A DNA stretch of 47,674 bases from JBASRP01 sp044866075 (lineage in GTDB: Bacteria; Actinomycetota; AC-67): contig JBIOTQ010000102.1 of assembly GCA_044866075.1 (NCBI GenBank), forward strand, positions 1 through 47,674, read 5' to 3'. Every line of letters begins with the position of its first letter. Positions within the stretch are counted from its first letter, which is position 1. Of this stretch, positions 15,283 through 24,100 are shown one piece after another. The notes beneath the pieces are model-generated. The model worked only from the letters and a program-made list of their open reading frames with translations. It was not told the origin of the DNA and made no database searches. A program made the translations under genes and the position numbers.

Positions 15283-15297
15283 CAGAACGCTGTTCTG
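15283..15297. promoter_or_regulatory. Palindromic operator between TetR and oxidoreductase operon
   Basis: CAGAAC-GCT-GTTCTG, a 15-base palindrome with perfect six-base arms, 23 bases upstream of the gamma-subunit start and 34 bases upstream of the GTG chosen for the TetR gene. It is the only good dyad in this divergent gap, so it is the likely site for the adjoining TetR protein. Confidence 0.6.
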
Positions 15298-15330
15298 CAA
15301 GGACGGCTCCGGCCCGATAGAGTCCTTGCC

Positions 15331-15990
15331 GTGGAGAGCCTGGCGGAGTCCTTGGCCCGGCGGTCGGTCGAACAGACCGTGGCCGAACGCCGCGCCTCCT
15401 ACGAGGAGGAGATCAAGGACATCCTCGAGGCGACGTACCGCGTGATCCAGAAAACCGGGTCGTTCGATCCGACGATGCGTGATCTGCTGCGGGAGTCGGG
15501 GCTCTCGACGCAGGCCTTCTACCGGCACTTCCGGTCGAAGGACGAGCTGCTCCTGCTCGTGCTCGACGACGGCCGCCGGAAGCTCGTCGGATACCTCGAG
15601 CACCGGATCGGGAAGGCGCCGACCCCGGCCGGCCGCGTCCGGGCCTGGATCGAGGGCGTTCTTGCGCAGGCGGCGAACCCGCAGGCGGCGGCGCGGACGC
15701 GACCGTTCCTCGCGAACCGGGATCGGCTCGCCGAGACGTTCCCGAAGGAGCAGCAAGCCTCGATGGACCTTCTGGTCGACCTCCTCGCCTCCGCGATCCT
15801 CGCGCTGCCCGGACGGAAGGGCGATCGGGCACGCGCGCGCCGTGACGCGGAGGCGCTCTACGACGTAACGTTCGGGGCGGTGCATCGGTACCTGACCCAC
15901 GGGCGGCGACCGACGGCGGCCGAGATCGAGCACCTGGTGCGGTTCGGCCTGGCGGCGGTGGGCGCGCCGGAACGGAAACGGAAGAGGTGA
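15331..15990 (+). CDS. TetR family regulator
   Basis: 219-residue TetR-type regulator. Helix-turn-helix: EIKDILEATYRVIQKTGSFD, DLLRESGLSTQAFYRHFRSK, then DELLLLVLDDGRRK. The frame is open to ATG 15259 and GTG 15232, but those starts would put the operator palindrome inside the gene and overlap the divergent oxidoreductase start; GTG 15331 just precedes a plausible first helix. It overlaps the next gene (FAD dehydrogenase) by GTGA, so both are cotranscribed, and it likely controls the divergent ferredoxin oxidoreductase. The ligand is unknown. Confidence 0.8.
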   Translation: MESLAESLARRSVEQTVAERRASYEEEIKDILEATYRVIQKTGSFDPTMRDLLRESGLSTQAFYRHFRSKDELLLLVLDDGRRKLVGYLEHRIGKAPTPAGRVRAWIEGVLAQAANPQAAARTRPFLANRDRLAETFPKEQQASMDLLVDLLASAILALPGRKGDRARARRDAEALYDVTFGAVHRYLTHGRRPTAAEIEHLVRFGLAAVGAPERKRKR

Positions 15991-17375
15991 ACGCACGGGA
16001 TATGGCGGACCTGGCAGCGGCTCTCGAGGAGATCGTCGGGACGGCCAACGTCCTGACCGGCGACGCGATCGGCGAGGACTTCACGCACGACGAATCGCTG
16101 ACGACCCCGGCGGAGCGGCCGGCGTTCGTGGTTCGCCCGTCCTCGACCGACGAGGTCGCGCGGATCGTCGCCGTCGCGCGCGAGCATCGCGTCCCTCTGA
16201 CCGCGCGCGGCTCCGGCACCGGCCTGTCGGGCGCCTGCGTGCCGCGCGCCGACGGGATCCTCGTCTCGTTCGAGGGCATGAACCGCATCCTCGAGATCGA
16301 CACGTCCAACCACGTCGCGGTCGTGCAACCCGGCGTGACGCTCGACGAGCTCGACAAGGCGACCGCCGAGCACGGCTTCGTCTACCCCGTCTTCCCCGGC
16401 GAGAACTCGGCGAGCCTCGGCGGCAACGTCGCCACGAACGCCGGAGGCCTTCGCGCGGTGAAGTACGGAGTGACGCGCCACCAGGTCCTCGGCCTCACTG
16501 CCGTCCTCGGCACCGGCGAGGTCATCCGCAGCGGCGGCAAGTTCGTGAAGGCGACGACCGGCTACGACCTCACGCAGATCATCATCGGATCAGAAGGGAC
16601 GCTGGCGTTCGCGACCGAGGCGATCCTCAAGCTGTACCCGCGCCCCGACCACGCGACGACGCTGCTGGCGCCGTTCCCGACCCTCGATCAGATCACGCTG
16701 GCCGTCCCCCGCATCGTCGGCAGCGGCGTCAACCCGCTGATCGTCGAGTACATCGACATGATCTCGATGCAGGGGATCCTCAACAACGCGGGGCTCGACC
16801 TCGGGATCCCGCAGACGATCAAGGAGACGGCGCTCGCGTACCTCGTAGTCGTTCTGGAGGATCGCAGCGCGCCACGCCTCGACGAGAACGTCGAGGAGAT
16901 CGCGACGCTGATCTCCGAGCTCGGAGCGTTGGATGTCTACGTGCTGCCGCCGCAGGCCGGCGTGCAGCTCATCCACGCGCGGGAGCGCGCTTTCTGGGCG
17001 GCGAAGGCGGCGGGCGCGAACGACATCATCGACATGGTCGTTCCGCGCGCGTCGATCCCCACGTACATGGCGAAGGTGAACGAGCTCGCGCAAGCGAGCG
17101 GGTCGTTCCTGACCGGCTGCGGGCATGTGGGCGACGGCAACGTGCACCTGTCCGTCTTCCAGGCCGACCCCGAGAAGAAGCACGCGCTCCTGCGCGACAT
17201 CTTCACGGCGGGAATGGAGCTCGGCGGCGCGATCTCAGGGGAGCACGGGATCGGGTCGGCGAAGAAGCCCTTCTACGCGGAGCTCGAGCAGCCGGCGAAG
17301 CTCGACCTGATGCGGCGGATCAAGGCCGCGTTCGACCCCGACGGGATCCTCAACCCCGGAACGATCTTCGACTGA
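15987..17375 (+). CDS. FAD-binding oxidoreductase, GlcD/D-lactate dehydrogenase type
   Basis: 462-residue flavoprotein of the vanillyl-alcohol-oxidase superfamily. The PCMH FAD domain includes PLTARGSGTGLSGACVP, PGENSASLGGNVATNAGG and GYDLTQIIIGSEGTLA; the C-terminal FAD-oxidase domain holds GCGHVGDGNVHLSVF and SGEHGIGSAKK near the end, and NPGTIFD closes it. Such enzymes oxidise D-2-hydroxyacids (glycolate, D-lactate, 2-hydroxyglutarate) to the 2-oxoacid. Together with the divergent 2-oxoacid:ferredoxin oxidoreductase this makes a possible 2-hydroxyacid to acyl-CoA route. The 3' end overlaps the convergent DUF6351 gene by 26 bases. Confidence 0.88.
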   Translation: MNARDMADLAAALEEIVGTANVLTGDAIGEDFTHDESLTTPAERPAFVVRPSSTDEVARIVAVAREHRVPLTARGSGTGLSGACVPRADGILVSFEGMNRILEIDTSNHVAVVQPGVTLDELDKATAEHGFVYPVFPGENSASLGGNVATNAGGLRAVKYGVTRHQVLGLTAVLGTGEVIRSGGKFVKATTGYDLTQIIIGSEGTLAFATEAILKLYPRPDHATTLLAPFPTLDQITLAVPRIVGSGVNPLIVEYIDMISMQGILNNAGLDLGIPQTIKETALAYLVVVLEDRSAPRLDENVEEIATLISELGALDVYVLPPQAGVQLIHARERAFWAAKAAGANDIIDMVVPRASIPTYMAKVNELAQASGSFLTGCGHVGDGNVHLSVFQADPEKKHALLRDIFTAGMELGGAISGEHGIGSAKKPFYAELEQPAKLDLMRRIKAAFDPDGILNPGTIFD

Positions 17376-19668
17376 GCGCGAGACCGAGCGTCAGCGCGAC
17401 GCTGAGCGCGATCGTCCCGAGCGCGAACCACCGAGGATCGTTCAGCCCCGTCGCCGGCAGCGGCTTGGCCACCTTTTCGCCCAGCACGTTCGTGCCCCCA
17501 ATCGGCGTCGATGTCGGCGCGGCGCCGAGCGGCCGGCCGCCGACCGTGTCTTCGTAGGTCTGCCAGGGGATCGTCGGCTGCTGATCCACGCCGGGCTTGC
17601 TGAAATCGCAGACGCCGGTCGGGAACACCTTCTGCAGGGCGGCCCACTGGTCGTCGGTGAAGGCGGCCGAACCGTAGTCCTCGCGGCGGAGCGGCTTCAG
17701 CTGGCACTTGTTGCTGTCGGTCGCGATCGACTCGCCGGCCACGACGCGCGGCGTCGTGTAACGCTGGACGACCGCGGCGCAGGCCTGCATCCCCACCGGG
17801 TCCGGGATGACCTGACCGATACCGTCCGAGCACTGGTCGTGGACGTCGGCCGGACGGTTCGCGATGATCTTCTTCGCGAGCGGCGTCGCGCTCGTGTCCT
17901 TCTCGACGGCGGCCAGCCACCGGTCGATCGCGATCAAGCCCTGGGTCGTGTACTGCGTGTCGCCGATGATCGGCGCGAAGCCTTGCCAGATGACCTGGTT
18001 CGCCGACGTCCCGTGCTCGCGCTCCAAGCGCGCGCGCACGGCCCACGCGCGGTACGCGTCGTGGAACGCGCCGGGGTCGGGGCCGCGCAGGTCGATGATC
18101 GCAACCTGGTCGAGGTTGTTCGCCTGGTTGATCGCCCCGCTGCGATACGCGTTCGCCAGCGCCGGCCGGTCGGCCGCGTCGCGTTCCGGGATGTAGTTCC
18201 CGTCGATGTCGGCCGCGCCGGCCTTGACGTTCAGATCGACGAACTGGGCGGGTGAGATGACACCCGACAGCATCGCTTCGAGGCCGTACTGAACGCCCAC
18301 GTTGTCGAGCGGACGGCCGGCGAAGCCGTCCTCCGGCCGAGAACCGAACACGTTGATCATGTAGTCGGCGAGCGTGCAGCGGACGCCCTTCGGGTTTGTC
18401 TGGGGGTCGTAGCGTTGCTCGTCGGTCACGCCGGCGCACGGATTCGTCGGAACCCCGAGGACGGTGAAGTAGAGCTCGTCGAGGATGATCGAGTTCACGT
18501 GGTTGGGGTGCCCTTCGATCGCGGCGACCTGAATCGGATCCCATGTGATGCCCGGCGCCCATGTCTCCGGATGCTCCGCGTACAGGCGTATGAAGTGGTA
18601 GTCGGCGAGCTGCTGGCCGGTCGACCACGCGTCGGGGAAGCTGCACTGCGGCAGGATCCCTTGGTAGAGCCCGGGGTAGGCGTTCGCGACCTGATACTGG
18701 ACGAGCGACCCGCCCGAGCATCCGGTCCCGATCGTGTAGCGGATCTCTCCGTACGCGTCGACGACGTGCTCCTTCGCCATGATCAGCGACTCGGCCTGCG
18801 TGATGATGTTGCAGTTGTGCCCCGCGTTGTCGAGCGCGGTCGACATCACGATGAAACCGCGCGAGAGACCGGTGTCGTCGGTCACGGATGGAGCCGTTCC
18901 GGTCGTGTGGTCGATGCCGCAACTCGCGCCGTGGGTGATCAGCAACTTGTGGTTCCATTGCTCCTGGGGAGCCCAGGGGGTCCACGGTTTCGACGGATCG
19001 TAGAGGACGGCGATCGCGTACTGATCGCGGTCCATGTACCCGGTCTCGACGCGGATGATGTACGGCACGGTGACGCCCTGATCCGTCGTCGTCGTCGCGA
19101 TGAACTCCGGGGGCGGTGGGTTCTCCGGATCGTACGGCTGCCATGAGTCCGCCCCCGTCCCGATGCCGGGAGCCCTGTAGCCGGCGGCGCCGCCGAGTGA
19201 CGGAGCATAGAGGAACTCGAACTCGGTCGGCGCGTTGCACTGCTTATCGAGCGCGTCGTCCTGACACACCCACGGCAGGATCTGCGGCCCGGCGAGCACG
19301 GGCCCGCCGCGCGGATGGTTCGTGATCGTGATGCGCGCGCCGGTGCCGTCGGGAAGCGTCGCGGTCAGGACGTTGTCCCCCGCGGAAAGGCCCGTGAGCA
19401 ACCCGGTGACACGCCCGCCCGCACGCGCGGCGAAAGCGGACGTGACGTCGCGCTCGTCGTCGCGGACGCGCAGGTCGGCGGGGCGGGCGCCGCTGGGCAG
19501 AACGATCTCGACGTAGGCGTCGCCGTCGCTGATCAGGTCGGCGCGGTTCGAAAGGACGCGGATGGTGAGGGCCTCGCCGCCGGCGGCCGTCGTGGGAACG
19601 AGGCCCGCGACGAGGAGCAGGAGAATCGCGATCGAGCGGACGCCGAGCCGTTTGGACCGTGCAGTCAT
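17350..19668 (-). CDS. Secreted, sortase-anchored DUF6351 (tannase-like) protein
   Basis: 772-residue exported protein. An N-terminal signal peptide (basic RSKRLGVRS, then IAILLLLVAGLVPTTAAGG) leads to an Ig-like strand-rich part and a long alpha/beta hydrolase-like core of the DUF6351 family, with GTGCSGGSLVQYQVA as nucleophile-elbow-like sequence. The carboxy end is a textbook cell-wall sorting signal: LPATG at 737-741, a hydrophobic helix FALGTIALSVALTLGLALS, and the basic tail RRSFRG. Cysteine pairs suggest disulfides. It is probably a surface esterase or depolymerase; the substrate is unknown. No sortase gene is visible nearby. Confidence 0.85.
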   Translation of the reverse strand: MTARSKRLGVRSIAILLLLVAGLVPTTAAGGEALTIRVLSNRADLISDGDAYVEIVLPSGARPADLRVRDDERDVTSAFAARAGGRVTGLLTGLSAGDNVLTATLPDGTGARITITNHPRGGPVLAGPQILPWVCQDDALDKQCNAPTEFEFLYAPSLGGAAGYRAPGIGTGADSWQPYDPENPPPPEFIATTTTDQGVTVPYIIRVETGYMDRDQYAIAVLYDPSKPWTPWAPQEQWNHKLLITHGASCGIDHTTGTAPSVTDDTGLSRGFIVMSTALDNAGHNCNIITQAESLIMAKEHVVDAYGEIRYTIGTGCSGGSLVQYQVANAYPGLYQGILPQCSFPDAWSTGQQLADYHFIRLYAEHPETWAPGITWDPIQVAAIEGHPNHVNSIILDELYFTVLGVPTNPCAGVTDEQRYDPQTNPKGVRCTLADYMINVFGSRPEDGFAGRPLDNVGVQYGLEAMLSGVISPAQFVDLNVKAGAADIDGNYIPERDAADRPALANAYRSGAINQANNLDQVAIIDLRGPDPGAFHDAYRAWAVRARLEREHGTSANQVIWQGFAPIIGDTQYTTQGLIAIDRWLAAVEKDTSATPLAKKIIANRPADVHDQCSDGIGQVIPDPVGMQACAAVVQRYTTPRVVAGESIATDSNKCQLKPLRREDYGSAAFTDDQWAALQKVFPTGVCDFSKPGVDQQPTIPWQTYEDTVGGRPLGAAPTSTPIGGTNVLGEKVAKPLPATGLNDPRWFALGTIALSVALTLGLALSRRSFRG

Positions 19669-19759
19669 CGAACGCGTCTCCCTGGTTGCCGCCTGCGGAT
19701 TCCGCCCTGGTTGGATTCAACGCCGCAGTCCCCATCCCTGCGGCTTGCCTCGATTTCGG

Positions 19760-20386
19760 CTATCGCCAGGCGAATGTGGGCTGGTCGAAATGAGCGACCC
19801 GGGTGGGCCGCCCGTGGAAGGCAACCTCGCGGAACTGGTACAGCACGGCCGCCGTCGGCGCGTGTACGAAGCGGCCGAACAGCGGCAGCTGGATGATCGG
19901 ACGGTCCGGCTCGGTTCCCGAAATCAGACGCGGGAACTCGGGTTTGTCGAGCTCCGTCAACGGCACCAAGTGAGCAGATGCGACCTCCGCCGGATCGAGG
20001 CGGAACGCCGGCGCGGGCACTGTCCAGACGACGACCGGCGTTATCAGGTAGCCGGAGCGCGTCGGGTAATCGTCGAGCGCGCCCAGGACCGCAGTCGCAT
20101 CGACTTTCAGGCCGACCTCCTCCTCGAGCTCGCGCAAAGCACCTTCGGCCGGCGACTCGCCCGCGTCCAGCCGCCCTCCGGGTAACGCCCATTGCGCGGC
20201 GTGACGCCGCAGGTTCGCGGCGCGGCGGGTGAGGAGGAAACAGGCAGCGCCGGCGTCGTCGCCGGCGATCGCGATCGCCACGGCTGCGTGCCGCAGACCC
20301 TCGGCGGGGGGCGCCGGTTCCCGTTCGAAGGCGTGGAGGTTCGTCGTGAAGTGTGCTCGGAGATCGTCGTCGAACGTATCGATCAC
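19760..20386 (-). CDS. Nudix hydrolase
   Basis: 208-residue Nudix hydrolase. The Nudix box is complete: GGRLDAGESPAEGALRELEE followed by EVGL, with the metal-binding REXXEE glutamates. An N-terminal helical stretch (DTFDDDLRAHFTTNLHAFER) and the pattern RHAAVAIAIAG...CFLLTRRAANLRRHAAQWALPG match the NUDT7/CoA-pyrophosphatase-like group, but the CoA-specific signature is not clear to me. The start GTG 20386 overlaps the cyclase stop as GTGA. As the third gene of the cyclase operon it could hydrolyse a nucleotide metabolite linked to that signalling; this is inference. Confidence 0.85.
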   Translation of the reverse strand: MIDTFDDDLRAHFTTNLHAFEREPAPPAEGLRHAAVAIAIAGDDAGAACFLLTRRAANLRRHAAQWALPGGRLDAGESPAEGALRELEEEVGLKVDATAVLGALDDYPTRSGYLITPVVVWTVPAPAFRLDPAEVASAHLVPLTELDKPEFPRLISGTEPDRPIIQLPLFGRFVHAPTAAVLYQFREVAFHGRPTRVAHFDQPTFAWR

Positions 20387-21333
20387 GAGGAGGGTTCCTG
20401 GATGCGCTCGGCGATGTACGTCGTGACCTTCTCGGGGACGCCGCGCGGCGATACGCGGCGCTTCCGCGAGAACGCCAGCGATCGCGAACGCTGCGCCGCG
20501 AGCTCGCGCGCCTCGTCGGTCACGAGAACCTCCCCGGGCGGGCAGAACGCCAGGAGGCGCGAGGTGAGATTGACGTCGTGGCCGATCAGGTCGTCGCCCA
20601 CCACAGACGGACGGCCGGCGTGCACCGCGATCCGCACGGCTTGGAACGTCGGATCTTTCTGACGCTGTTCGCGCGCGACGTCGCGCAAAGCCAGCGCACC
20701 CCGCACGGCGCGAGACGCCGAACCGAAGGCGATCAAGAAGCCGTCGCCGAGATGCTTCACCACCTCGCCTTGGAAGCGGCGACACGTGTTGGCGACCAGA
20801 TCCTCGAGCTTGCGAACCAGCGCGACGGCGGCCTCATCGCCGTTGGCGGACGTGAACGCCGTGAAGCCGACGACGTCGATGAAGACGATGCCGACGTGCG
20901 AACCCTTGGCGAGCTCGGCGAGACGCCGGCTCGAAACCTCGTCCTCGGAGGCGAGCGTGCTCACGAGTTGCGCCGTCCCGTACGCGAGCCGGCCGAGGAA
21001 CGAGGGCTTGCGCTTCACCGCGTCGGCGAGCACGGGCTCGAGTGCGTCGACCGCACGCAGGAGCTTCGGCGCGTCGGACCGTCCCTTCTCGGGAACCCGC
21101 TCTTCCGTGATCTCGTCCATCAGCTCCGTGTCTTGGAACAGGGCCGACGAGATCGCCTCGCGGATCGCCGACGCGGTGCGGCGGCGACCGTCCTCCTTCG
21201 TGCGCGGCTTCGCGTCCTTGGCGCGCTTCGCGGCGCGCGCCTCGGCCCGGTCCTTCGCGCGCTTCGCGCGCTCCTTCGCCCGCTTCGCCTCGCGCTTGGC
21301 GGCTTCCTTGTTCGCGGCCGGCCGCTCGCTCAA
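20383..21333 (-). CDS. Class III adenylate/guanylate cyclase
   Basis: 316-residue cytosolic nucleotide cyclase. Residues 8-45 are a highly charged Lys/Ala/Arg-rich helix (KREAKRAKERAKRAKDRAEA), followed by a linker helix and the catalytic domain (about 145-315). Metal-binding aspartates are Asp153 (FIDVVGFTAF) and Asp197 (KHLGDGFLIAF); the transition-state pair is Asn255 and Arg259 (GHDVNLTSRLL). All catalytic residues are present, so it should be active as a homodimer. The start is a TTG overlapping the DUF1214 stop as TTGA, and its stop overlaps the Nudix start, which makes a tightly coupled three-gene operon. Confidence 0.88.
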   Translation of the reverse strand: MSERPAANKEAAKREAKRAKERAKRAKDRAEARAAKRAKDAKPRTKEDGRRRTASAIREAISSALFQDTELMDEITEERVPEKGRSDAPKLLRAVDALEPVLADAVKRKPSFLGRLAYGTAQLVSTLASEDEVSSRRLAELAKGSHVGIVFIDVVGFTAFTSANGDEAAVALVRKLEDLVANTCRRFQGEVVKHLGDGFLIAFGSASRAVRGALALRDVAREQRQKDPTFQAVRIAVHAGRPSVVGDDLIGHDVNLTSRLLAFCPPGEVLVTDEARELAAQRSRSLAFSRKRRVSPRGVPEKVTTYIAERIQEPSS

Positions 21334-22409
21334 CGCCGGACCTCGGCGAGCTTCACGACCCGGGTGATCGGTTGGTCGGGCGTGCGCTCCGGATAGAACC
21401 ACCGGAACCAGATGCGACCGTGCGGGTGTCCCGACGTGGAGACCCAGTTCGGGTGGCCGGGGTCGGTGTGCGCGACGACGATCGTCCACGACCCGTCGTC
21501 GTTGTGCGCAACCTGTCCGCCGTTGATCGTGACGCGCTCGTAGTCGTAGTTGTAGGTGTGCAGGAACTGGTTCCAGAGACACATGTTCCAGAACGCGCAC
21601 GGCGGCGAGGTCCCCTCGATCACGAGCGCCTCGTCCTCGGCGAGGGCGAAGCCGCCGAACGCGTACGCCGCGTCGCCGGCCTGCCAGCCGTAGGTGACCT
21701 GCGGGACCGGATACGGCTCGGCGACGGTGTTCGGATCGCCGAGGGGCAGCGGAACCATCCCCGCTTGCTCGCGGATGAAGGTCAACGCTGCGCGGAAACG
21801 GCGCGTCAGGTCCTCCTCGTTCTCGTGCCACATCGCCGTCGCGTCGTCGGCGTCGATCTCCCACTCGGCGCGCCGGCCTCCCACGGGATCGATGAGGTAG
21901 TCGCGCGTGATCGCGCACACGGCGTCGGGCTCGAGCTTCAGCCAGTTGCCGCCCTGGGGGTCGGCGCTCAGCACGATCTCGAAGCTTCCGTCGGGAGCGA
22001 TGTCGAGATCCCGGTCGTTCACGGTTCCCACGATACGGTTCGAGTAACTCCCGTCGTCCGGTCCGCCGTAGACGGTGAGCGACAGGTACACCGCGTCGCC
22101 CCGCCGGCCGCGCACACGATAGGTGAGCGCCGGATCGATCGGCGCGAACTGGTAGAAGCAGTCGGCGTTGTCCCCGCCCCATTTCTTGTCGCGCCCGACG
22201 ATGTCGACGAAGTGCGGACGGTTCTTGTCCGCCCAGACCTGTGTGTCGAACGAGACGCGAAGGATCGAGAAGATCCACTTGTACCCCTCGAGGACGCCCT
22301 GGTCGTCGAGCGGGGTATTCGGCCCTTCGTAGAGCTTCGCCTCGAGACCGCGGAGTTCGTCGATCAACGCGTGGAACGCGGCGCTGATCTCGGACTGAGC
22401 TCCCGTCAT
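21330..22409 (-). CDS. DUF1214 domain protein
   Basis: 359-residue soluble protein. The C-terminal half carries the DUF1214 pattern: FWNMCLWNQFLHTYNYDYER, then INGGQVAHNDDGSWTIVVAH and HPNWVSTSGHPHGRIWFRWF. The N-terminal half (FYQFAPIDPALTYRVRGRRG, then YLSLTVYGGPDDGSYSNRIV) is the beta-rich part seen in the same proteins. Many homologues carry a DUF1254 partner domain; here only this form is present, without a signal peptide. Function is unknown. It is the first gene of the cyclase operon, so a sensor or substrate-binding partner of the cyclase is possible. Confidence 0.83.
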   Translation of the reverse strand: MTGAQSEISAAFHALIDELRGLEAKLYEGPNTPLDDQGVLEGYKWIFSILRVSFDTQVWADKNRPHFVDIVGRDKKWGGDNADCFYQFAPIDPALTYRVRGRRGDAVYLSLTVYGGPDDGSYSNRIVGTVNDRDLDIAPDGSFEIVLSADPQGGNWLKLEPDAVCAITRDYLIDPVGGRRAEWEIDADDATAMWHENEEDLTRRFRAALTFIREQAGMVPLPLGDPNTVAEPYPVPQVTYGWQAGDAAYAFGGFALAEDEALVIEGTSPPCAFWNMCLWNQFLHTYNYDYERVTINGGQVAHNDDGSWTIVVAHTDPGHPNWVSTSGHPHGRIWFRWFYPERTPDQPITRVVKLAEVRR

Positions 22410-22503
22410 GGCGTCTCCTGGCGCGCGTTCGGGTGGGGCGACTCTATTGGGTCGGCGGGCGCGGCTTCAAAGGAACGGCGTCCGTGCGGTAGATTCCCGC
22501 GCG

Positions 22504-22944
22504 ATGGACGTCGGGGGGGTCAAGGACATCGCGGCGCGGGTCGTCACGGAGTTGCACCGCACGATCCTGCGGGCGACCGGTGGCCGGGTCGGGAGCAGCG
22601 GCTTCGGCATGCAGGTTCTGCAACTCACCACGATCGGACGGAAGAGCGGCGCGCCGCGAACCATCGTGCTGACGTCGCCCGTGCAGGAGGGCGAAACCCT
22701 GGTGATCGTCGCGTCGTACGGGGGCGACAACCGGCACCCGGCCTGGTTCCTGAATCTGAGAGACAATCCCGACGTCGAGGTCGAGATGCGCGGACGCAAG
22801 CGCGCGATGCGCGCGCGCGTGGCGTCCCCCGATGAACGCACCGCGCTCTGGCCGCGCGTAACGGCCGCGTACAAGGGCTACGCGGCGTACCAGAGACGAA
22901 CAGACCGCGAGATACCGCTCGTCCTCCTCGAGCCGTCCCGGTAG
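22504..22944 (+). CDS. Deazaflavin (F420)-dependent nitroreductase family protein
   Basis: 146-residue split-barrel protein of the Ddn family. LQLTTIGRKSGAPRTIVLTS, then LVIVASYGGDNRHPAWFLNL and VEVEMRGRKRAMRARVASPD are the family signatures; the N-terminal helix precedes the barrel. These proteins bind coenzyme F420 or related flavins and reduce nitro compounds, quinones or other electrophiles. Its presence argues for an F420-making host such as Actinobacteriota. ATG 22504 is chosen over the frame start at 22408, which lies inside the divergent promoter and gives no family sequence. It is followed four bases later by the phosphotransferase gene. Confidence 0.87.
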   Translation: MDVGGVKDIAARVVTELHRTILRATGGRVGSSGFGMQVLQLTTIGRKSGAPRTIVLTSPVQEGETLVIVASYGGDNRHPAWFLNLRDNPDVEVEMRGRKRAMRARVASPDERTALWPRVTAAYKGYAAYQRRTDREIPLVLLEPSR

Positions 22945-22948
22945 CCGT

Positions 22949-24073
22949 GTGGCCGGCGCCGCATCCCGGCTGGTCGCGGAACTCCTTCGGCTCGGACGCG
23001 ACCGCCTCACACGCACGAGCGCTATCCCGCGATCGATGTCCGATGTCACCGCATCGTGGCTGAGCGACGCGATCGGTACAAGGGTCCGCGGCTTCGAGGT
23101 GATCGACGCGACCGACGGCACCACGTCTCGCGCGCGCCTGCAGCTCGGCGGCGACGCCGTCCCGGCATCGGTTTTCGTCAAGCTGGCGCCGCTGCCGCTC
23201 GCGACGCGCGCCTTCGTCGACCTGATGGGACTCGGGACGAGCGAGGTGCGGTTCTATCGCGAGATCGCTCCGGCCGTTCCGGTGGCCGTGCCGGCCGTGC
23301 ACGCGGCGCGCGCGGACGCCGCGACGGGACGCTTCGCGGTGGTCTTGGAGGACCTCGTCGCGCGCGGGTGCCGTTTCGGCGACGTGCGCCGCACGGCGGA
23401 CGCGGACGAGGCCGCGGCCGTCGTCACCGCGCTCGCGCGTCTGCACGCGGCGTTCTGGGAGAGCGAACGGTTCCGCGGCGATCTCTCGTGGATCGTCTCG
23501 CATGCGACGGACCCGAACAACTCAGTCGTCCGGCGTCTGGTGAGGACGGCGCTCGGTCGTATCGAACGAACGCACGCCGATCTGATCCCGGCCGGCGCGC
23601 GCGAGCTGATCGCCGAACGCGAGCGGATCGAGCGATCGCTGGCGGCTGGGCCGGTGACGCTGCTTCACGGCGATCCGCACCTCGGCAATCTCTACTTCGA
23701 CGGCCGGGCGCCCGGGTTCCTCGACTGGCAGGTCGTCCGCAAGGGCCACGGCCTGCGCGACGTCGCGTACTTCCTCGTCCTGTCGGTCGAGACCGGGATC
23801 CGCCGCTCCAACCAAACCGATCTGCTGCGGATGTACCTCCGGGAGCTTTCGGCCGGCGGCGGTCCGGACATCGGGTTCGACGACGCGTTCTTGCGGCTCC
23901 GGCGCGAGGCCGCCTACGCGTGGATCGCCGCCGTCGTCACCACGGGACTCGGCCGGCTGCAAGCGGAGGCGATCGCGGTGACGGGCCTGCGGCGCGCGGC
24001 GGCGGCCCTCGAGGATCTCGAGACCGTCCGCGCGATCCGGGACCTGCTTGCGTCCTCGGGAGGCGGCGGGTGA
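22949..24073 (+). CDS. Phosphotransferase, APH/EcKinase-like
   Basis: 374-residue protein-kinase-like phosphotransferase. FVKLAPLPLATRAFVD carries the ATP-binding lysine, FYREIAPAVPVAVPAV the next helix, LLHGDPHLGNLYFD the catalytic HGDxxxxN loop and FLDWQVVRKGHGLRDVAYFL the metal-binding loop. This pattern belongs to the aminoglycoside-phosphotransferase superfamily, close to ecdysteroid-kinase-like and acyl-CoA-dehydrogenase-associated members found in lipid degradation loci. The substrate is unknown. GTG 22949 starts four bases after the Ddn stop; ATG 23036 is an alternative. Likely one operon with the genes on both sides. Confidence 0.82.
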   Translation: MAGAASRLVAELLRLGRDRLTRTSAIPRSMSDVTASWLSDAIGTRVRGFEVIDATDGTTSRARLQLGGDAVPASVFVKLAPLPLATRAFVDLMGLGTSEVRFYREIAPAVPVAVPAVHAARADAATGRFAVVLEDLVARGCRFGDVRRTADADEAAAVVTALARLHAAFWESERFRGDLSWIVSHATDPNNSVVRRLVRTALGRIERTHADLIPAGARELIAERERIERSLAAGPVTLLHGDPHLGNLYFDGRAPGFLDWQVVRKGHGLRDVAYFLVLSVETGIRRSNQTDLLRMYLRELSAGGGPDIGFDDAFLRLRREAAYAWIAAVVTTGLGRLQAEAIAVTGLRRAAAALEDLETVRAIRDLLASSGGGG

Positions 24074-24100
24074 GAGTACCGCCGACCCGATCACCGAGAC

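Noticed and set aside
21200..21310. Repetitive GC-rich stretch in the cyclase N-terminus as a possible DNA repeat array
   Set aside because: It is low-complexity codon repetition for a Lys/Ala/Arg-rich helix, with no fixed unit or spacer.
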